Shown here: positions 1 through 11,190 of the stretch, in pieces
Layout: every line of letters begins with the position of its first letter
How positions within the stretch are numbered: position 1 is the stretch's first letter
Assembly (NCBI GenBank): GCA_036426205.1
Contig: WSYH01002439.1
Coordinates: forward strand, 22,830-86,829
Length of the DNA: 64,000 bases
DNA from: Ascaphus truei
Lineage: Eukaryota > Chordata > Amphibia > Anura > Ascaphidae
Reading direction: 5' to 3'
The notes under the pieces: generated by a model
What the model was told of the DNA's origin: nothing
Databases searched by the model: none
Seen by the model: only the letters and a program-made list of their open reading frames with translations
Translations under genes and position numbers: made by a program

Positions 1-2875
1 CAGGCAGACTTTACTATCGAGGAACTCCTAGAGGTAATGAAGTCATTAAAAGCAGCCAAGGCCCCAGGCCCAGATGGCTTTTCCAATCTCTATTATAAGA
101 AATTTCGCAAAATATTAGCTCCTCATCTACTAAAACTGTGTAATTCTTTCCTGGATGGTGCCCCCATCCCGAGCTCGATGCTCCAGGCGTCTATCTCAGT
201 AATCCACAAACAAGGAAAAGGCCCAGCGGACTGTAAAAGCTATAGGCCCATCTCTTTCATAAACTCTGATACAAAAATCTTTTCCAAACTTTTAGCTAAT
301 CGCCTTAACCAGGTGTTGTCCAAGTTGGTCCATCCCGATCAAGTAGGGTTCATATGTGGTCGACAAGCAGCTGATAACACCAGACGGATTATAGATTTGA
401 TTGATTTGGCGCAAAAAACCCATATCCCGTCTATGGCGCTTAGTCTAGATGCAGAAAAAGCGTTCGACAGAATTGATTGGCCCTACTTGAGGGAGACGCT
501 GGGAGCGTTCGGCTTGGGTGGGAGAATGATAGAGGCAATTCTCGCTCTGTATCGGACCGACGGCGAAGGTCAGGCAACCAGGGCTTCCCCTCGGATGAAT
601 TCCTGATTAAGAGTGGCACCAGCAAGGCTGTCCTCTGTCACACCCTTCTCTTTGCGCTATGCATCGAACCCCTAGCGGCGCACATCCGCCTCAGCCCGAA
701 TATAGCAGAATCCAAATTAGTGACCAGCCACATAAGGTGGCCCTGTACGCTGATGACGTGATACTCACGTTATCACAGCCCCTCACCTCTCTGCCGAACG
801 TCTTTCAATTGCTAGGGGTTTAATGTCGCTATCTGTTCAAAATTAACCAGGCAAAATCAGAAGCCCTAAATATCAACTTACCTAAGGCCACCGAGAAACT
901 GATCACGGTGAACTTTGAATTCAAATGGCAAACCTCCTCCATAAATATTTAGGGATAAATATCACGAAGCAATCAGACACCCTGTATAAGGCGAATTACC
1001 CCAGACTAATACGGACACTGAAGGAAGATCTAACGGAAATGGGCAGGGTACAACATATCCTGGATTGGCAGGATTCAGTCTCTAAAAATGAATCTCCTTC
1101 CCAGAATTCTGTACCTATTTCAGACTCTTCCGGTCCCTATAATAGGGAAGAGATCCTTCGGTTACAGTCCGCATGGTGAAGTTTGTCTGGGGTAATAAAC
1201 CCCCCGCATCAAAACTAGCACACTAATTCGGCCCACACAGAGGAGGATTAGCGGTACCGCGTAATACCTTGCAAGCCTTCAATACTTCAGCTACCCAAAT
1301 CTCCAGTGGCACACCCACCCTAGTCGGAGGCAATGGGGTGGAACTGGAGGCGGCCTGCTGTACCACCGTGGCATTGCAGACTTATCTGTCTCCCAAATAA
1401 GGTTCGCAAGGACTTCAATACCACCCGCTCCCCGCGTTGTCACTCTTTGGCAGTATGGGACAAAAGCAATATAAGCACGTATAATGAGACACACTCCTTG
1501 ATGACCCCAATTTGGGAAACCCTGATTTCGCTCCGGGCCTACAGAAGAAAGATTTTATTATATGGACACGAAGGGCTACACTCGCCTTTTACACCTGGAG
1601 GGTAGAATATCAATCAACCGTTTGAGCAATTAATGTCTGAAAATCAGTTCAATTCAGAATTTTTTAGATACCTCCAGCTAAGAGCTTTCTATGATAATTT
1701 CCCATTCGAGCTCAACGCACTATTTTGAACAGCTCTGTTCTACTGGAACAGGAACCAGGGACTTATCTCTAGGATGTACAAAGCGGTATTCTGTCCGACT
1801 CCTGACGCCGACGTGACACTAAAATATAGAATAGATGGAAAGGATCTGGGGGAACACTAGAGGACGAGGACTGGGACTATATTGTCTTGGCGGCAGCTAA
1901 GAGCTCAATCTGCACGACATTGAAGGAAACGCGTATAAGGTCCTGATGAGGTGGTATTTGACCCATTACGATTATCAAAGTTTGTCAGGGCTACCCCTCC
2001 ATTGTGCCCTAAACAATGTGGGAGCAGGCAACTTCTGCACTGCTGTGGGTTGCACCAAGATACCCAATCTGGGAAGATATCAGAAATTGGCTCCAGAGAA
2101 TCTCGATTGCGCGATCCCTTTAGACCCATGGTTGTTTCTGCTGGCCAGACGCACCCCGGGGGTTAAACAGGTCGGAGCACAAATTAATTGCACATTTTGC
2201 AACTGCCTCAGGTGCGAAATCCACTTGTGGAAGCACCCGAACTACCAATATCCCAAAAATCAGAAATAGAATTTGGCATGTTTGCAGATGAAACAGTTAA
2301 CGAGTCTGGTTAACGACACCGGCCACAAACTTTCTAAAAGTCTGGGCTCCATGGTTGCCCTGAATGATATCCCAGGGTCATTGCCTCCATATACTGCTTT
2401 AATAGCTCTAGGGCGCTTTCTCCTTGGATGAGTGTGGCTGACGGGGAACATAGAATACAGACAGCAAGTGGGACAACTAAATTAGATTAGAGTGAGGGAG
2501 CAGGTTAAGTGTACACATCCGCACGTACGCAAACATTAAGATAGAAGCTAGCCCGAATCTGACGGACCTGAAGTCTCCAAACAAGAGCCCAGAGGATTCG
2601 GAGCCTTTCTGGGCACAATCTTCAAAACGAGCCTAGATGATTCGGAGCCTTTCTGTGGCAGCCTCACCCCCCCTCCCCCCCCCCCTCTCTACTTCTTCCC
2701 TGATGTACTCTGGTTGTGAGTCTGGTTGTCTGTGGCGTATCCCCGGTATGTCTTTTGTGAGTCCAATTACAAAATGGGTTGACATGTGTACTGTTAGATA
2801 CGACAATGGGTGGTAGATTATGTGATGATGTACCATAAACCAATAAAAACTTTTTGGGTTGAAAAAAAAAAAAAA
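1..2875 (+). pseudogene. L1-clade LINE ORF2, first copy, frame-broken
   Basis: The sequence encodes reverse transcriptase of an L1-superfamily retrotransposon. Positions 37-606 read AKAPGPDGF, SYRPISFIN, QVGFICGRQ and LDAEKAFDRIDW, the usual RT order for this clade. After about 560 the frame breaks repeatedly. The C-terminal region (925-2,300) and the 3' UTR with an AATAAA-like signal and an A-run (about 2,860-2,876) are still recognisable. Compared with the second copy (5,701-8,549), the differences are mainly single-base insertions and deletions, for example an extra A near 1,031 and a lost C near 1,144. This pattern fits uncorrected long-read sequence at least as well as genuine decay. The 5' end lies outside the window. 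Confidence 0.85.
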
Positions 2876-2934
2876 ACACACCATCACAAATAAAATTTCT
2901 GTGACAAAAAACAAAGAAGTTTCACTTACTATGG

Positions 2935-3240
2935 CGCGTGCTCAGCACACACAGCTTTTTTTAGATAGGAAAGGTATACAGTGATATACCAAATAAGTGT
3001 CATGGGGAGGATGTTGATCCAGGGATTATCCGATTTGCCAATTCTTGGAGTCAGAAGTAATTTATTTTTCCCCTTATGAGATATTTGGATGATATGACTC
3101 TGGGTTTTTTGTTTGCCTTCCTCGGATCAATAAGTAAGTTAGATATAGGATAAAGTATCTGTTGTCTAAATTTAGCATAGTTAACTTGATAGACGCAGGC
3201 TTTTTCTTCCAACCTCATCTACTATGTACCTATGAATGGG
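2935..3240 (+). mobile_element. CR1/L2-type LINE 3' tail, first copy
   Basis: This matches the 3' UTR of the LINE at 59,470-59,740: the AGATAGGAAAGGTATACAG start, the GATCCAGGGATTA segment and the terminal ACTATGTA-type repeats. No protein remains. A cleaner parallel copy lies at 8,612-8,925. Confidence 0.7.
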
Positions 3241-4060
3241 TGTGTACTGTTTCTTTTCTACCAGACATGTTTTGAGCTCCTCAGGGTGGCAAACTAAATC
3301 CTCCACTCTACCAATTCTTGGTTCAGTTGGGTTATCCAACTAATTGTCTTGGTGGGCTGCCTTGTAGTAACTTTTGAGTTCTGGGAGTGACAATCATCCC
3401 TCTGATTTTTAGGGTGATATAAGATAGATATTAACTCTTTTGTTTTGTTGTTGGTTTTTTCTGCCAAAGTAGCGGTTAATCTTATTTGTAGTAATTACAA
3501 TTCTTTGTCGGGGACTTTAACTGGAATGTGTGTAAAAAAATAGAATCGAATCTTGGGAGGATATTCATCTTTTAATGATGTGATCCTTCCGAACCAGGAT
3601 ATCTGGTAAGGGTCCCAACTCGACAATCTTTGTAGGTTTGTTTAAAAAGAGGAGGGGCGTAGTTCAATTTATACATCAGTCTATTGTAATCTTTTATGAA
3701 ATGGATACCTAGATATTTAATTTTTTGGGGATCCCATTTGAAGTCAGAATTTGTTTTGGATGAGTTTGACTGTATGGCTAGGTAATTTTTAGGGTTGGAG
3801 CTACAGATTGCGTATATTAATTTTAACTGCTTAGAGTTTACCAGGAATCCAGGTTCTCTTCGAATACGTTAGGGAGTAAAATTAAAGTTTTTCGTGAGGA
3901 CATAATTATATCATCGGAAATGAAGCAATTTTATATTTCCTGATTATTCATTAGAAGTCCTGAGATGTGGGGTTATTAAGAAAATATGTTTGTATAGTAC
4001 GATATGCATATCGGAGTTTAGTAATAGCAGTTGCTGCAATAAATGTGCGTTTGGGTGGGC
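3241..4060 (-). mobile_element. Inverted L1-clade LINE fragment, first copy
   Basis: Parallel to 8,930-9,743, where the minus strand reads an RT core ending in ALFTDDIIMSL (a YADD-type motif as FTDD). In this copy the frame is more broken by indels. It is a 5'-truncated piece of a second L1-type element lying opposite to the L1 at position 1. Confidence 0.6.
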
Positions 4061-4203
4061 ATTTTTTCAGAGTGTTTTATAGCTCAGTAAAAAGCTGTTT
4101 TAGTGCTTTTTGCACAGTTATCGAAGCGTTGTGAATAGCACACATGCATATCGCTCTAAAAGGGCACTATAGTGCACTTATCCAAGTTTAGTGAATAAGC
4201 CCC
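4061..4203. mobile_element. Short MITE-like remnant, first copy
   Basis: An AT-rich segment ending in TTAGTGAATAAGCCCCT, the sort of subterminal sequence seen in amphibian MITEs. It is repeated at 9,744-9,888. No matching opposite terminus was found, so it is a truncated end or a chance resemblance. Confidence 0.35.
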
Positions 4204-4290
4204 TAAATTGTGTAAGGTAATAGACTCAGAGCAGGATTTCATTTTTCTCATGAAGGACTTGGTGTCACGGGAGACCAGCTCTTTAACAAA
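4204..4290 (+). mobile_element. CR1/L2 LINE RT fragment, first copy
   Basis: The reading AAATTGTGTAAGGTAATAGA followed by CAGAGCAGGAT matches the segment just after the FADDTKL motif of the LINE at 13,640. It is repeated at 9,889-9,970. It is an internal scrap of a related LINE. Confidence 0.6.
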
Positions 4291-4324
4291 ATGTATCCCT
4301 GGATCATTCACTAGGCAAAACACA

Positions 4325-4960
4325 GTACAGGCGGTCCTCGGTTATCTGACACAATGCGTTGCTCAAAAATGGTTGTCGGTTAGCGAAGCGTCGTAATCGA
4401 ATCAATTTTCCCAATAGGAACACATGTTTAAATGGAACGTTCTGTTCCTGGAGGCATTTTCACACTAAAATACACAAAATATTTTACGCGGCAATAATAT
4501 GGCAGCACACACTAATTATGATGGAAATTTATTTATCTAATCCAAAATTATATAAAAAACTGTATACAGTACTGTACAGCAGGGTGCGCAAACGTCTTGA
4601 GCTGCGCCCCACCTGCCGCGGGAGCCGGAGCATTCCTGCCCCCCCCCCCCTTCTCTGCCAGACGCGGAGTCAAATGATGTTGGGGTCACGTCTTTGACGC
4701 GCGTTGCCATGGTGACAGGTTGCTGAACCCGGCAGAGAACTGGTAAGTGGAGTTACAGAGGTTCTCAACGCCTCCCGCATTTACATTTAAATGCCTCCTC
4801 CTGCCTCTTAACTGTCGCGCCCCCCTCATAAAAATTCCATGGGGCAGCGACCCCAGTTGGTCCATCGCTGCTGTACAGTATGACAAATATACCATATAAT
4901 ACAAATCTTTCTGTGTATACATATTATATGTGCTCAAAAACTGTGAAATGTTTATGTATC
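4325..4960. mobile_element. DNA-transposon remnant hosting a hAT insertion, first copy
   Basis: It begins with ACAGGCGGTCCTCGGTTATC, a terminal sequence type seen in non-autonomous DNA transposons, and continues on both sides of a nested element (4,580-4,870). No transposase is present. The parallel copy is 10,010-10,640. Confidence 0.4.
4580..4870. mobile_element. Small non-autonomous hAT-like element, first copy
   Basis: It is flanked on both sides by the 8-bp CTGTACAG (4,572-4,579 and 4,871-4,878), the target-site length typical of hAT. The left end reads CAGGGTGCGCAAAC and the interior is GC-rich with a C-run. The target site is itself palindromic, which weakens the duplication argument slightly. 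The parallel copy is 10,269-10,562. Confidence 0.6.
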
Positions 4961-5290
4961 GCCATCACAGCCTCCATGGGTGATGAATCCCACATTTAAT
5001 AACTGCCCTTCCTGTAAATTACCCTTTAATTTCTTACTGGTGAAATCTCATTTCCTTCCTCCAACCTTAAGGAATGCCACTGTGTTGTTTGTATGCCCTT
5101 GGATGATAATTCTTTCTGAACACTCCTTTTTAAAGTTATCATATCCCCTCTTAGATTCCTCATTTGTATTAAGCAATTCAATATAGCTAGGCTGTCCCCA
5201 TAAATCATATTTTCCATCCCTTTTGTTAATTTGATGTCTCTTCTCTGCACTTTTCTAGTTCCCATTATGTCTTTTATGGAGTGGTGCCCA
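4961..5290 (-). mobile_element. CR1/L2 LINE 3' fragment, minus strand, first copy
   Basis: The minus strand reads the end of the CR1/L2 LINE ORF (HHSIKDIMGTRK, then broken frame). The same block is longer at 10,650-11,190. At about 5,290 the sequence jumps abruptly into L1 RT, which marks the end of the first duplicated block. Confidence 0.65.
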
Positions 5291-5296
5291 ACCCTG

Positions 5297-5648
5297 CAGA
5301 AAAAGCGTTCGACAGAATTGATTGGCCCTACTTGAGGGAGACGCTGGGAGCGTTCGGCTTGGGTGGGAGAATGATAGAGGCAATTCTCGCTCTGTATCGG
5401 GGACCGACGGCGAAGGTCAGGCACCAGGGCTTCCCCTCGGATGAATTCCTGATTAAGAGCGGCACCAGGCAAGGCTGTCCTCTGTCACCCCTTCTCTTTG
5501 CGCTATGCATCGAACCCCTAGCGGCGCACATCCGCCTCAGCCCGAATATAGCAGGAATCCAAATTAGTGACCAGCCACATAAGGTGGCCCTGTACGCTGA
5601 TGACGTGATACTCACGTTATCACAGCCCCTCACCTCTCTGCCGAACGT
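5297..5648 (+). pseudogene. L1 RT fragment abutting the gap
   Basis: It repeats the RT core from EKAFDRIDW through GTRQGCPLSPLLFALCIEPL to LYADDVILTLSQPL in a clean frame, then runs into the N gap. Positions 5,701-6,055 carry the same 352 bases with only a few substitutions (for example ADD versus AED). It is most simply the unmerged overlap of two contig ends rather than a third element. Confidence 0.75.
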
Positions 5649-5700
5649 NNNNNNNNNNNNNNNNNNNNNNNNNNNNNNNNNNNNNNNNNNNNNNNNNNNN
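5649..5700. other. Assembly gap (52 N)
   Basis: A run of 52 undetermined bases, with near-identical L1 RT sequence ending on its left and restarting on its right. Confidence 0.99.
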
Positions 5701-8061
5701 TGCAGAAAAAGCGTTCGACAGAATTGATTGGCCCTACTTGAGGGAGAAGCTGGGAGCGTTCGGCTTGGGTGGGAGAATGATAGAGGCAATTCTCGCTCTG
5801 TATCGGGGACCGACGGCGAAGGTCAGGCACCAGGGCTTCCCCTCGGATGAATTCCTGATTAAGAGTGGCACCAGGCAAGGCTGTCCTCTGTCACGCCTTC
5901 TCTTTGCGCTATGCATCGAACCCCTAGCGGCGCACATCCGCCTCAGCCCGAATATAGCAGGAATCCAAATTAGTGACCAGCCACATAAGGTGGCCCTGTA
6001 CGCTGAGGACGTGATACTCACGTTATCACAGCCCCTCACCTCTCTGCCGAACGTCTTTCAATTGCTAGGGGAATTTAATGCGATATCTGGGTTCAAAATT
6101 AACCAGGCAAAATCAGAAGCCCTAAATACTGCTGCGGCCAAGTTTATTCGAGCATTTGCCCGTTCTTGGCCGCAGCAGTAGCCTGGCGCGCGCCCGAGAG
6201 TGACGGGCGCGCGCCGAAGCAGCGGAAGAGCGCCCTCCGATCGGGGCGCTCTCCCTACCGCTGCCGGGTCCACCGGGTCCCCCGGAACCCCCTGCCGCTG
6301 TCCCGCGATCGCGGGACACCAGGGCTCCCTCGGGGAGCCCCTGGACGCACGTGCAGGGGGCGCACGCTCCCGAAGACGCGTGACCGCGCGTCTATGACGC
6401 GCGGCACGCTGAGGGGCGGCCACTAGCAAGCCGGGAAATCTCCCGACTTGCGGATCTGGCCGCAGAGTGATAAAGCGTGTCGGTAGTGTATCAACTTACC
6501 TAAGGCCACCGAGAAACTGATCACGGTGAACTTTGAATTCAAATGGCAAACCTCCTCCATAAAATATTTAGGGATAAATATCACGAAGCAATCAGACACC
6601 CTGTATAAGGCGAATTACCCCAGACTAATACGGACACTGAAGGAAGATCTACGGAAATGGGCAGGGTACAACATATCCTGGATTGGCAGGATTCAGTCTC
6701 TAAAAATGAATCTCCTTCCCAGAATTCTGTACCTATTTCAGACTCTTCCGGTCCCTATAATCAGGGAAGAGATCCTTCGGTTACAGTCCGCAATGGTGAA
6801 GTTTGTCTGGGGTAATAAAACCCCCCGCATCAAAACTAGCACACTAATTCGGCCCACAACAAGAGGAGGATTAGCGGTACCTTGCCTGTTATCATACTTC
6901 AGAGCGGCCCAATTGACCCAAATTATCCAGTGGCACACCCACCCTAGTCGGAGGCAATGGGTGGAACTGGAGGCGGCCTGCTGTACCCCGGTGGCATTGC
7001 AGGACCTGATCTGGCTCCCAAATAAGGTTCGCAAGGACTTCAAATACCCGCTCCCCGCGATTGTCAGCTCTTTGGCAGTATGGGACAAAAGCAAATATAA
7101 GCACGTATTAATGAGACAACACTCCTTGATGACCCCAATTTTGGGAAACCCTGATTTCGCTCCGGGCCTACAGAAGAAAGATTTTATTATATGGACACAG
7201 AAGGGCTACACTCGCCTTTTACACCTGGAGGGTAGAATATCAATCAAACCGTTTGAGCAAATTAAGTCTGAAAAATCAGTTCCAAATTCAGAATTTTTTA
7301 GATACCTCCAGCTAAGAGCTTTCTATGATAAATTTCCCATTCGAGCTCAACGCACTAATTTTGAACAGCTCTGTTCTACTGGAACAGGAACCAAGGGACT
7401 TATCTCTACGATGTACAAAGCGGTAGTCTGTCCGACTCCTGACGCCGACGTGACACTAAAATATAAGAATAGATGGGAAAGAGATCTGGGGGACACACTA
7501 GAGGACGAGGACTGGGACTATATTGTCTTGGCGGCAGCTAAGAGCTCAATCTGCACGACATTGAAGGAGAACGCGTATAAGGTCCTGATGAGGTGGTATT
7601 TGACTCCATTACGATTATCAAAGTTTGTCAGGGGCTACCCTCCATTGTGCCCTAAACAATGTGGGGAGCAGGCAGACTTGCTGCACATGCTGTGGGGTTG
7701 CACCAAGATACTCCCAATCTGGGAAGATATCAGAAATTGGCTCCAGAGAATTCTCGATTGCGCGATCCCTTTAGACCCATGGTTGTTTCTGCTGGCCAGA
7801 CGCACCCCGGGGTTAAACAGGTCGGAGCACAAATTAATTGCACATTTTGCAACTGCCCTGAGGTGCGAAATCGCAGCATTGTGGAAGCAGCCCGAACTAC
7901 CAAATATCCCAAAAATCAGAAATAGAATTTGGCATGTTTGCCGGATGGAACAGTTAACGAGTCTGGTTAACGACACCGGCACAAACTTTCTAAAAGTCTG
8001 GGCTCCATGGTTAGCCCTGAACGATATCCCAGGGGTCAATGCCTCCAATATACTGCTTTAA
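5701..8061 (+). pseudogene. L1-clade LINE ORF2, second copy, split by a MITE
   Basis: This is the RT and C-terminal domain of an L1-superfamily ORF2 protein, which nicks target DNA and reverse-transcribes its own RNA. The RT part (5,701-6,126) holds RQGCPLSRLLFALC and the catalytic region, here LYAED rather than LYADD. A 360-bp MITE at 6,129-6,488 interrupts the frame. From 6,526 a 511-residue open frame covers the conserved YLGINITK segment, the SWIGRIQSLKMNLLP segment, GGLAVP, and a terminal Cys/His cluster (CPKQCGEQADLLHMLWGC). The stop is at 8,059-8,061. Without the MITE the two parts would join as QAKSEALN followed by INLPK. It is a recently active but disrupted copy. Confidence 0.88.
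6129..6488. mobile_element. 360-bp TA-flanked MITE in L1
   Basis: The element is bounded by TA on each side (6,127-6,128 and 6,489-6,490). The uninterrupted first L1 copy near 869 reads CTAAATATCAAC, which gives the exact empty site. The left end is a hairpin: CTGCTGCGGCCAAG recurs as CTTGGCCGCAGCAG 36 bases later. The right end reads AAAGCGTGTCGGTAGTG, related to the termini of the elements at 16,302 and 39,140. The GC-rich core (6,180-6,430) has no credible gene. The TA target is consistent with a Tc1/mariner-type transposase acting in trans. Confidence 0.8.
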
Positions 8062-8550
8062 TAGCTCTAGGCGCGTTCTCCTTGGATGAGTGTGGCTGAC
8101 GGGGAGACATAGAATACAGACAGCAGAGTGGGACAACTAAATTAGGTAGTAGAGTGAGGGAGCAGGGTTAAGTGTACACATCCGCGGACGTACGCAAACA
8201 TTAAGATAGAAGCTAGCCCGAGATCTGACGGACCTGAAGTCTCCAAACAGAGCCCAGAGGATTCAGAGCCTTTCTGGGGCAGCAATCTTCAAAACAAGCC
8301 TAGATGATTCGGAGCCTTTCTGTGGCAGCCTCACCCCCTCCTCCCCCCCCCCCCCCCCCCCCTCTTCCCTGATGTACTCTGGTTGTGAGTCTGGTTGGTC
8401 TGTGCGTATCCCCGGTATGTCTTTTGTGAGTCCAATTACAAAATGAGTTGACATGTGTACTGTTAGATACGACAATGGGTTGGTAGATTATGTGATGATT
8501 GTACCATAAACTCAATAAAAACTTTTTTGGTTGAAAAAAAAAAAAAAACA
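8062..8550 (+). mobile_element. L1 3' UTR and poly(A) tail, second copy
   Basis: It follows the ORF2 stop. It contains a C-run (about 8,340-8,362), an AATAAA signal near 8,514 and an A-run at 8,536-8,549, consistent with target-primed reverse transcription. Confidence 0.75.
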
Positions 8551-8611
8551 TCACCATCACAAATAAAATTTCTGTGACAAAAAACAAAGAAGTTTCACTT
8601 ACTATGCGCGT

Positions 8612-8925
8612 GCTCAGCACACACAGCTTTTTTTTTAGATAGGAAAGGTATACAGGGATATACCAAATAAGTGTACATGGGGAGGATGTTGATCCAGGGA
8701 TTAATCCGATTTGCCAATTCTTGGAGTCAGGAAGTAATTTATTTTTCCCCTTATGAGATATTTGGATGATATGACTCTGGGTTTTTTTGTTTGCCTTCCT
8801 CTGGATCAATAAGTAAGTATAGATATAGGATAAAGTATCTGTTGTCTAAATTTAGCATAGGTTGAACTTGATAGACGCAGGTCTTTTTCCAACCTCATCT
8901 ACTATGTAACTATGAATGGGGTGTA
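8612..8925 (+). mobile_element. CR1/L2-type LINE 3' tail, second copy
   Basis: Cleaner copy of 2,935-3,240, matching the 3' UTR of the LINE at 59,470-59,740, including GGTATACAGGGATATACC and the terminal ACTATGTAACTATG. Confidence 0.75.
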
Positions 8926-8929
8926 CTGT

Positions 8930-9743
8930 TCTTTTCTACCCAGAGCATGTGTTGGAGCTCCTCAGGGTGGCAAACTAAATCCTCCACTTCTACCAATCTT
9001 TGTTCAGTTGGGTTATGCCAACTAATTGTCTTAGGTGGGCTGCCTTGTAGTAACTTTTGAGTTCTGGGAGTGACAATCATCCCTCTGATTTTTAGGGTGA
9101 TATAAGATAGATATTAACTCTTTGTTTTTGTTGTTGTTTTTTCTGCCAAATGTAGCGGTTAATCCTTATTTGTAGTAATTACAATTCTTTGTCTGGGACT
9201 TTAACTGGTAATGTGTGTAAAAAAAATAGAATCGAATCTTGGGGAGGATATTCATCTTTTAATGATGTGATCCTTCCGAACCAGGATATCTGGTAAGGGT
9301 CCCAACTCGACAGATCTTTGTAGGTTTGTTTAAAAAGAGGGGCGTAGTTCAATTTATACAGTCTATTGTAATCTTTTATGAAATGGATACCTAGATATTT
9401 AATTTTTTGGGGATCCCATTTGAAGTCAGAATTTGTTTTGGATGAGTTTGACTGTATGGCTAGGTAAGTTTAGGGTTGGAGCTACAGATTGCGTATTATT
9501 AATTTTATAGCCTTAGAGTTTACCAAAGGAATCCAGGTTCTCGAATACGTTAGGGAGTAAAATTAAAGGTTTCGTGAGGGACATAATTATATCATCGGTA
9601 AATAGAGCAATTTTATATTCCTGATTATTCATTAGAAGTCCTGAGATGTTGGGGTTATTTAAGAAAATATGTTTGTATAGTACGATATGCATATCGGAGT
9701 TTAGTAAATAGCAGTTGCTTGCAATAAATGTGCGTTTGGGCAT
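8930..9743 (-). mobile_element. Inverted L1-clade LINE fragment, second copy
   Basis: On the minus strand 9,743-9,513 encodes the RT catalytic segment (KIALFTDDIIMSLTKP, then LPNVFENLDSFGKLSG), and lower coordinates continue as broken frames of the C-terminal domain. It differs in sequence from the L1 at 5,701, so it is a different element of the same clade, truncated at both ends. Confidence 0.7.
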
Positions 9744-9888
9744 TTTTTCAGAGTGTTATAGCTCAGTAAAAAGCTGTTTTAGTGCGTTATTGCACAGTTA
9801 TCGAAGCGTTGTGAATAGCTACACATGCAATATCGCTCTAAAAGGGCACTAATAGTGCACTTATCCAAGTTTAGTGAATAAGCCCCTA
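9744..9888. mobile_element. Short MITE-like remnant, second copy
   Basis: Same segment as 4,061-4,203, ending in TTTAGTGAATAAGCCCCT. The other end is not found. Confidence 0.35.
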
Positions 9889-9970
9889 AATTGTGTAAGG
9901 TAATAGACTCAGAGCAGGATGTCATTTTTCTCATGAAGGACTTGGTGTCACGGGAGACCAGCTCTTTTAA
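9889..9970 (+). mobile_element. CR1/L2 LINE RT fragment, second copy
   Basis: Short piece matching the region after FADDTKL in the LINE at 13,640; the parallel copy is 4,204-4,290. Confidence 0.55.
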
Positions 9971-10009
9971 CAAATGTATCCCTGGATCATTCACTAGGCA
10001 AAACACAGT

Positions 10010-10640
10010 ACAGGCGGTCCTCGGTTATCTGACACAATGCGTTGCTCAAAATGGTGTCGGATAGCGAAGCGTCGTAAATCGAATCAGATTTTCCCAATAG
10101 GAACACTGTTTAAATGGAACGTTCTGTTCCTGGAGGCATTTTTCACACTAAAATACACAAAATATTTTACGCGGGCAATAAGATATGCAGCACACACTAA
10201 TTATGATGGAAAGATTCTATTTATCTAATCCAAAATTATATAATAAAACTGTATACAGTACTGTACAGCAGGGGTGCGCAAACGTCTTGAGCTGCGCCCC
10301 CACCTGCCCGGGAGCCGGAGCATTCCTGCCCCCCCCCCCTTCTGCCAAGACGCGGAGTCAAATGATGTTGCGGGTCACGTCATTTGACGCGCGTTGCCAT
10401 GGTGACAGGTTGCTGAAGACCCGGCAGAGAACTGGTAAGTGAGTTACAGAGGTCTCACGCCTCCCCGGCATTTACATTTAAATGCCTCCCTGGCCTCTTT
10501 AACTGTCGCGCCCCCCTCATAAAAATTCCATGGGGCAGCGACCCCCAGTTGGTCCATCGCTGCTGTACAGTATGAACAATATACCATATAATACAAATCT
10601 TTCTGTGTATACATATATATATGTGCTCAAAAACTGTGAA
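10010..10640. mobile_element. DNA-transposon remnant hosting a hAT insertion, second copy
   Basis: It starts ACAGGCGGTCCTCGGTTATC and continues after the nested hAT at 10,571. No transposase is seen. Confidence 0.4.
10269..10562. mobile_element. Small non-autonomous hAT-like element, second copy
   Basis: The 8-bp CTGTACAG lies immediately on both sides (10,261-10,268 and 10,563-10,570). The left end reads CAGGGGTGCGCAAAC. Its 294 bases have no coding capacity. Confidence 0.65.
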
Positions 10641-10649
10641 ATGTTTATT

Positions 10650-11190
10650 GTATCGGCCATCACAGCCTCCATGGGTGATGAATCCCACATTTTAACTGCC
10701 CTTCCTGTAAATTACCCTTTAATTTCTTACTGGTGAAATCTCATTTCCTCCAACCTTAAGGAATGCCACTGTGTTGTTTGTACTGCCCTTGGGATGAATA
10801 ATTCTTCTGAACACTCCTTTTAAAGTTATCATATCCCCTCTTAGATGCCTCATTTGTAATTTAAGCAAATCTAATATAGCTAGGCTGTCCTCCATAAATC
10901 ATATTTTCCATCCCTTTTGTTAATTTGATGTCTCTTCTCTGCACTTTTTCTAGTTCCCATTATGTCTTTTATGGAGTGGTGCCCAAACCTGTACTCCATA
11001 TTTTCAATGTGTGGCTTTATTAATGCTTTAAACAGTGACATTATTATGGATTTTGGTTCCATCCATACCCTGTTTAATGCAAGATAAGATTTTATTTGCC
11101 CTTTCAAAATCTTGTTTCCTAAAGACATAACCTTACATGTATCTGTTTTAAACCTAAATTTAACTAAAAGGATATTCCAAATAAACACAG
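10650..11190 (-). mobile_element. CR1/L2 LINE 3' fragment, minus strand, second copy
   Basis: The minus strand from 11,188 reads the C-terminal end of a CR1/L2 ORF: KTDTCKVMSLGNKI, then SIIMSLFKALIKPHIENMEY, then HHSIKDIMG, with frame breaks. It has the same architecture as the LINE end at 59,034-59,520 but is a more diverged copy. Confidence 0.7.

Noticed and set aside
6058..6429. Arg/Ala/Pro-rich frames in the GC-rich core of the MITE
   Set aside because: They lie entirely within the 360-bp MITE and have no homology; GC-rich sequence simply lacks stops.
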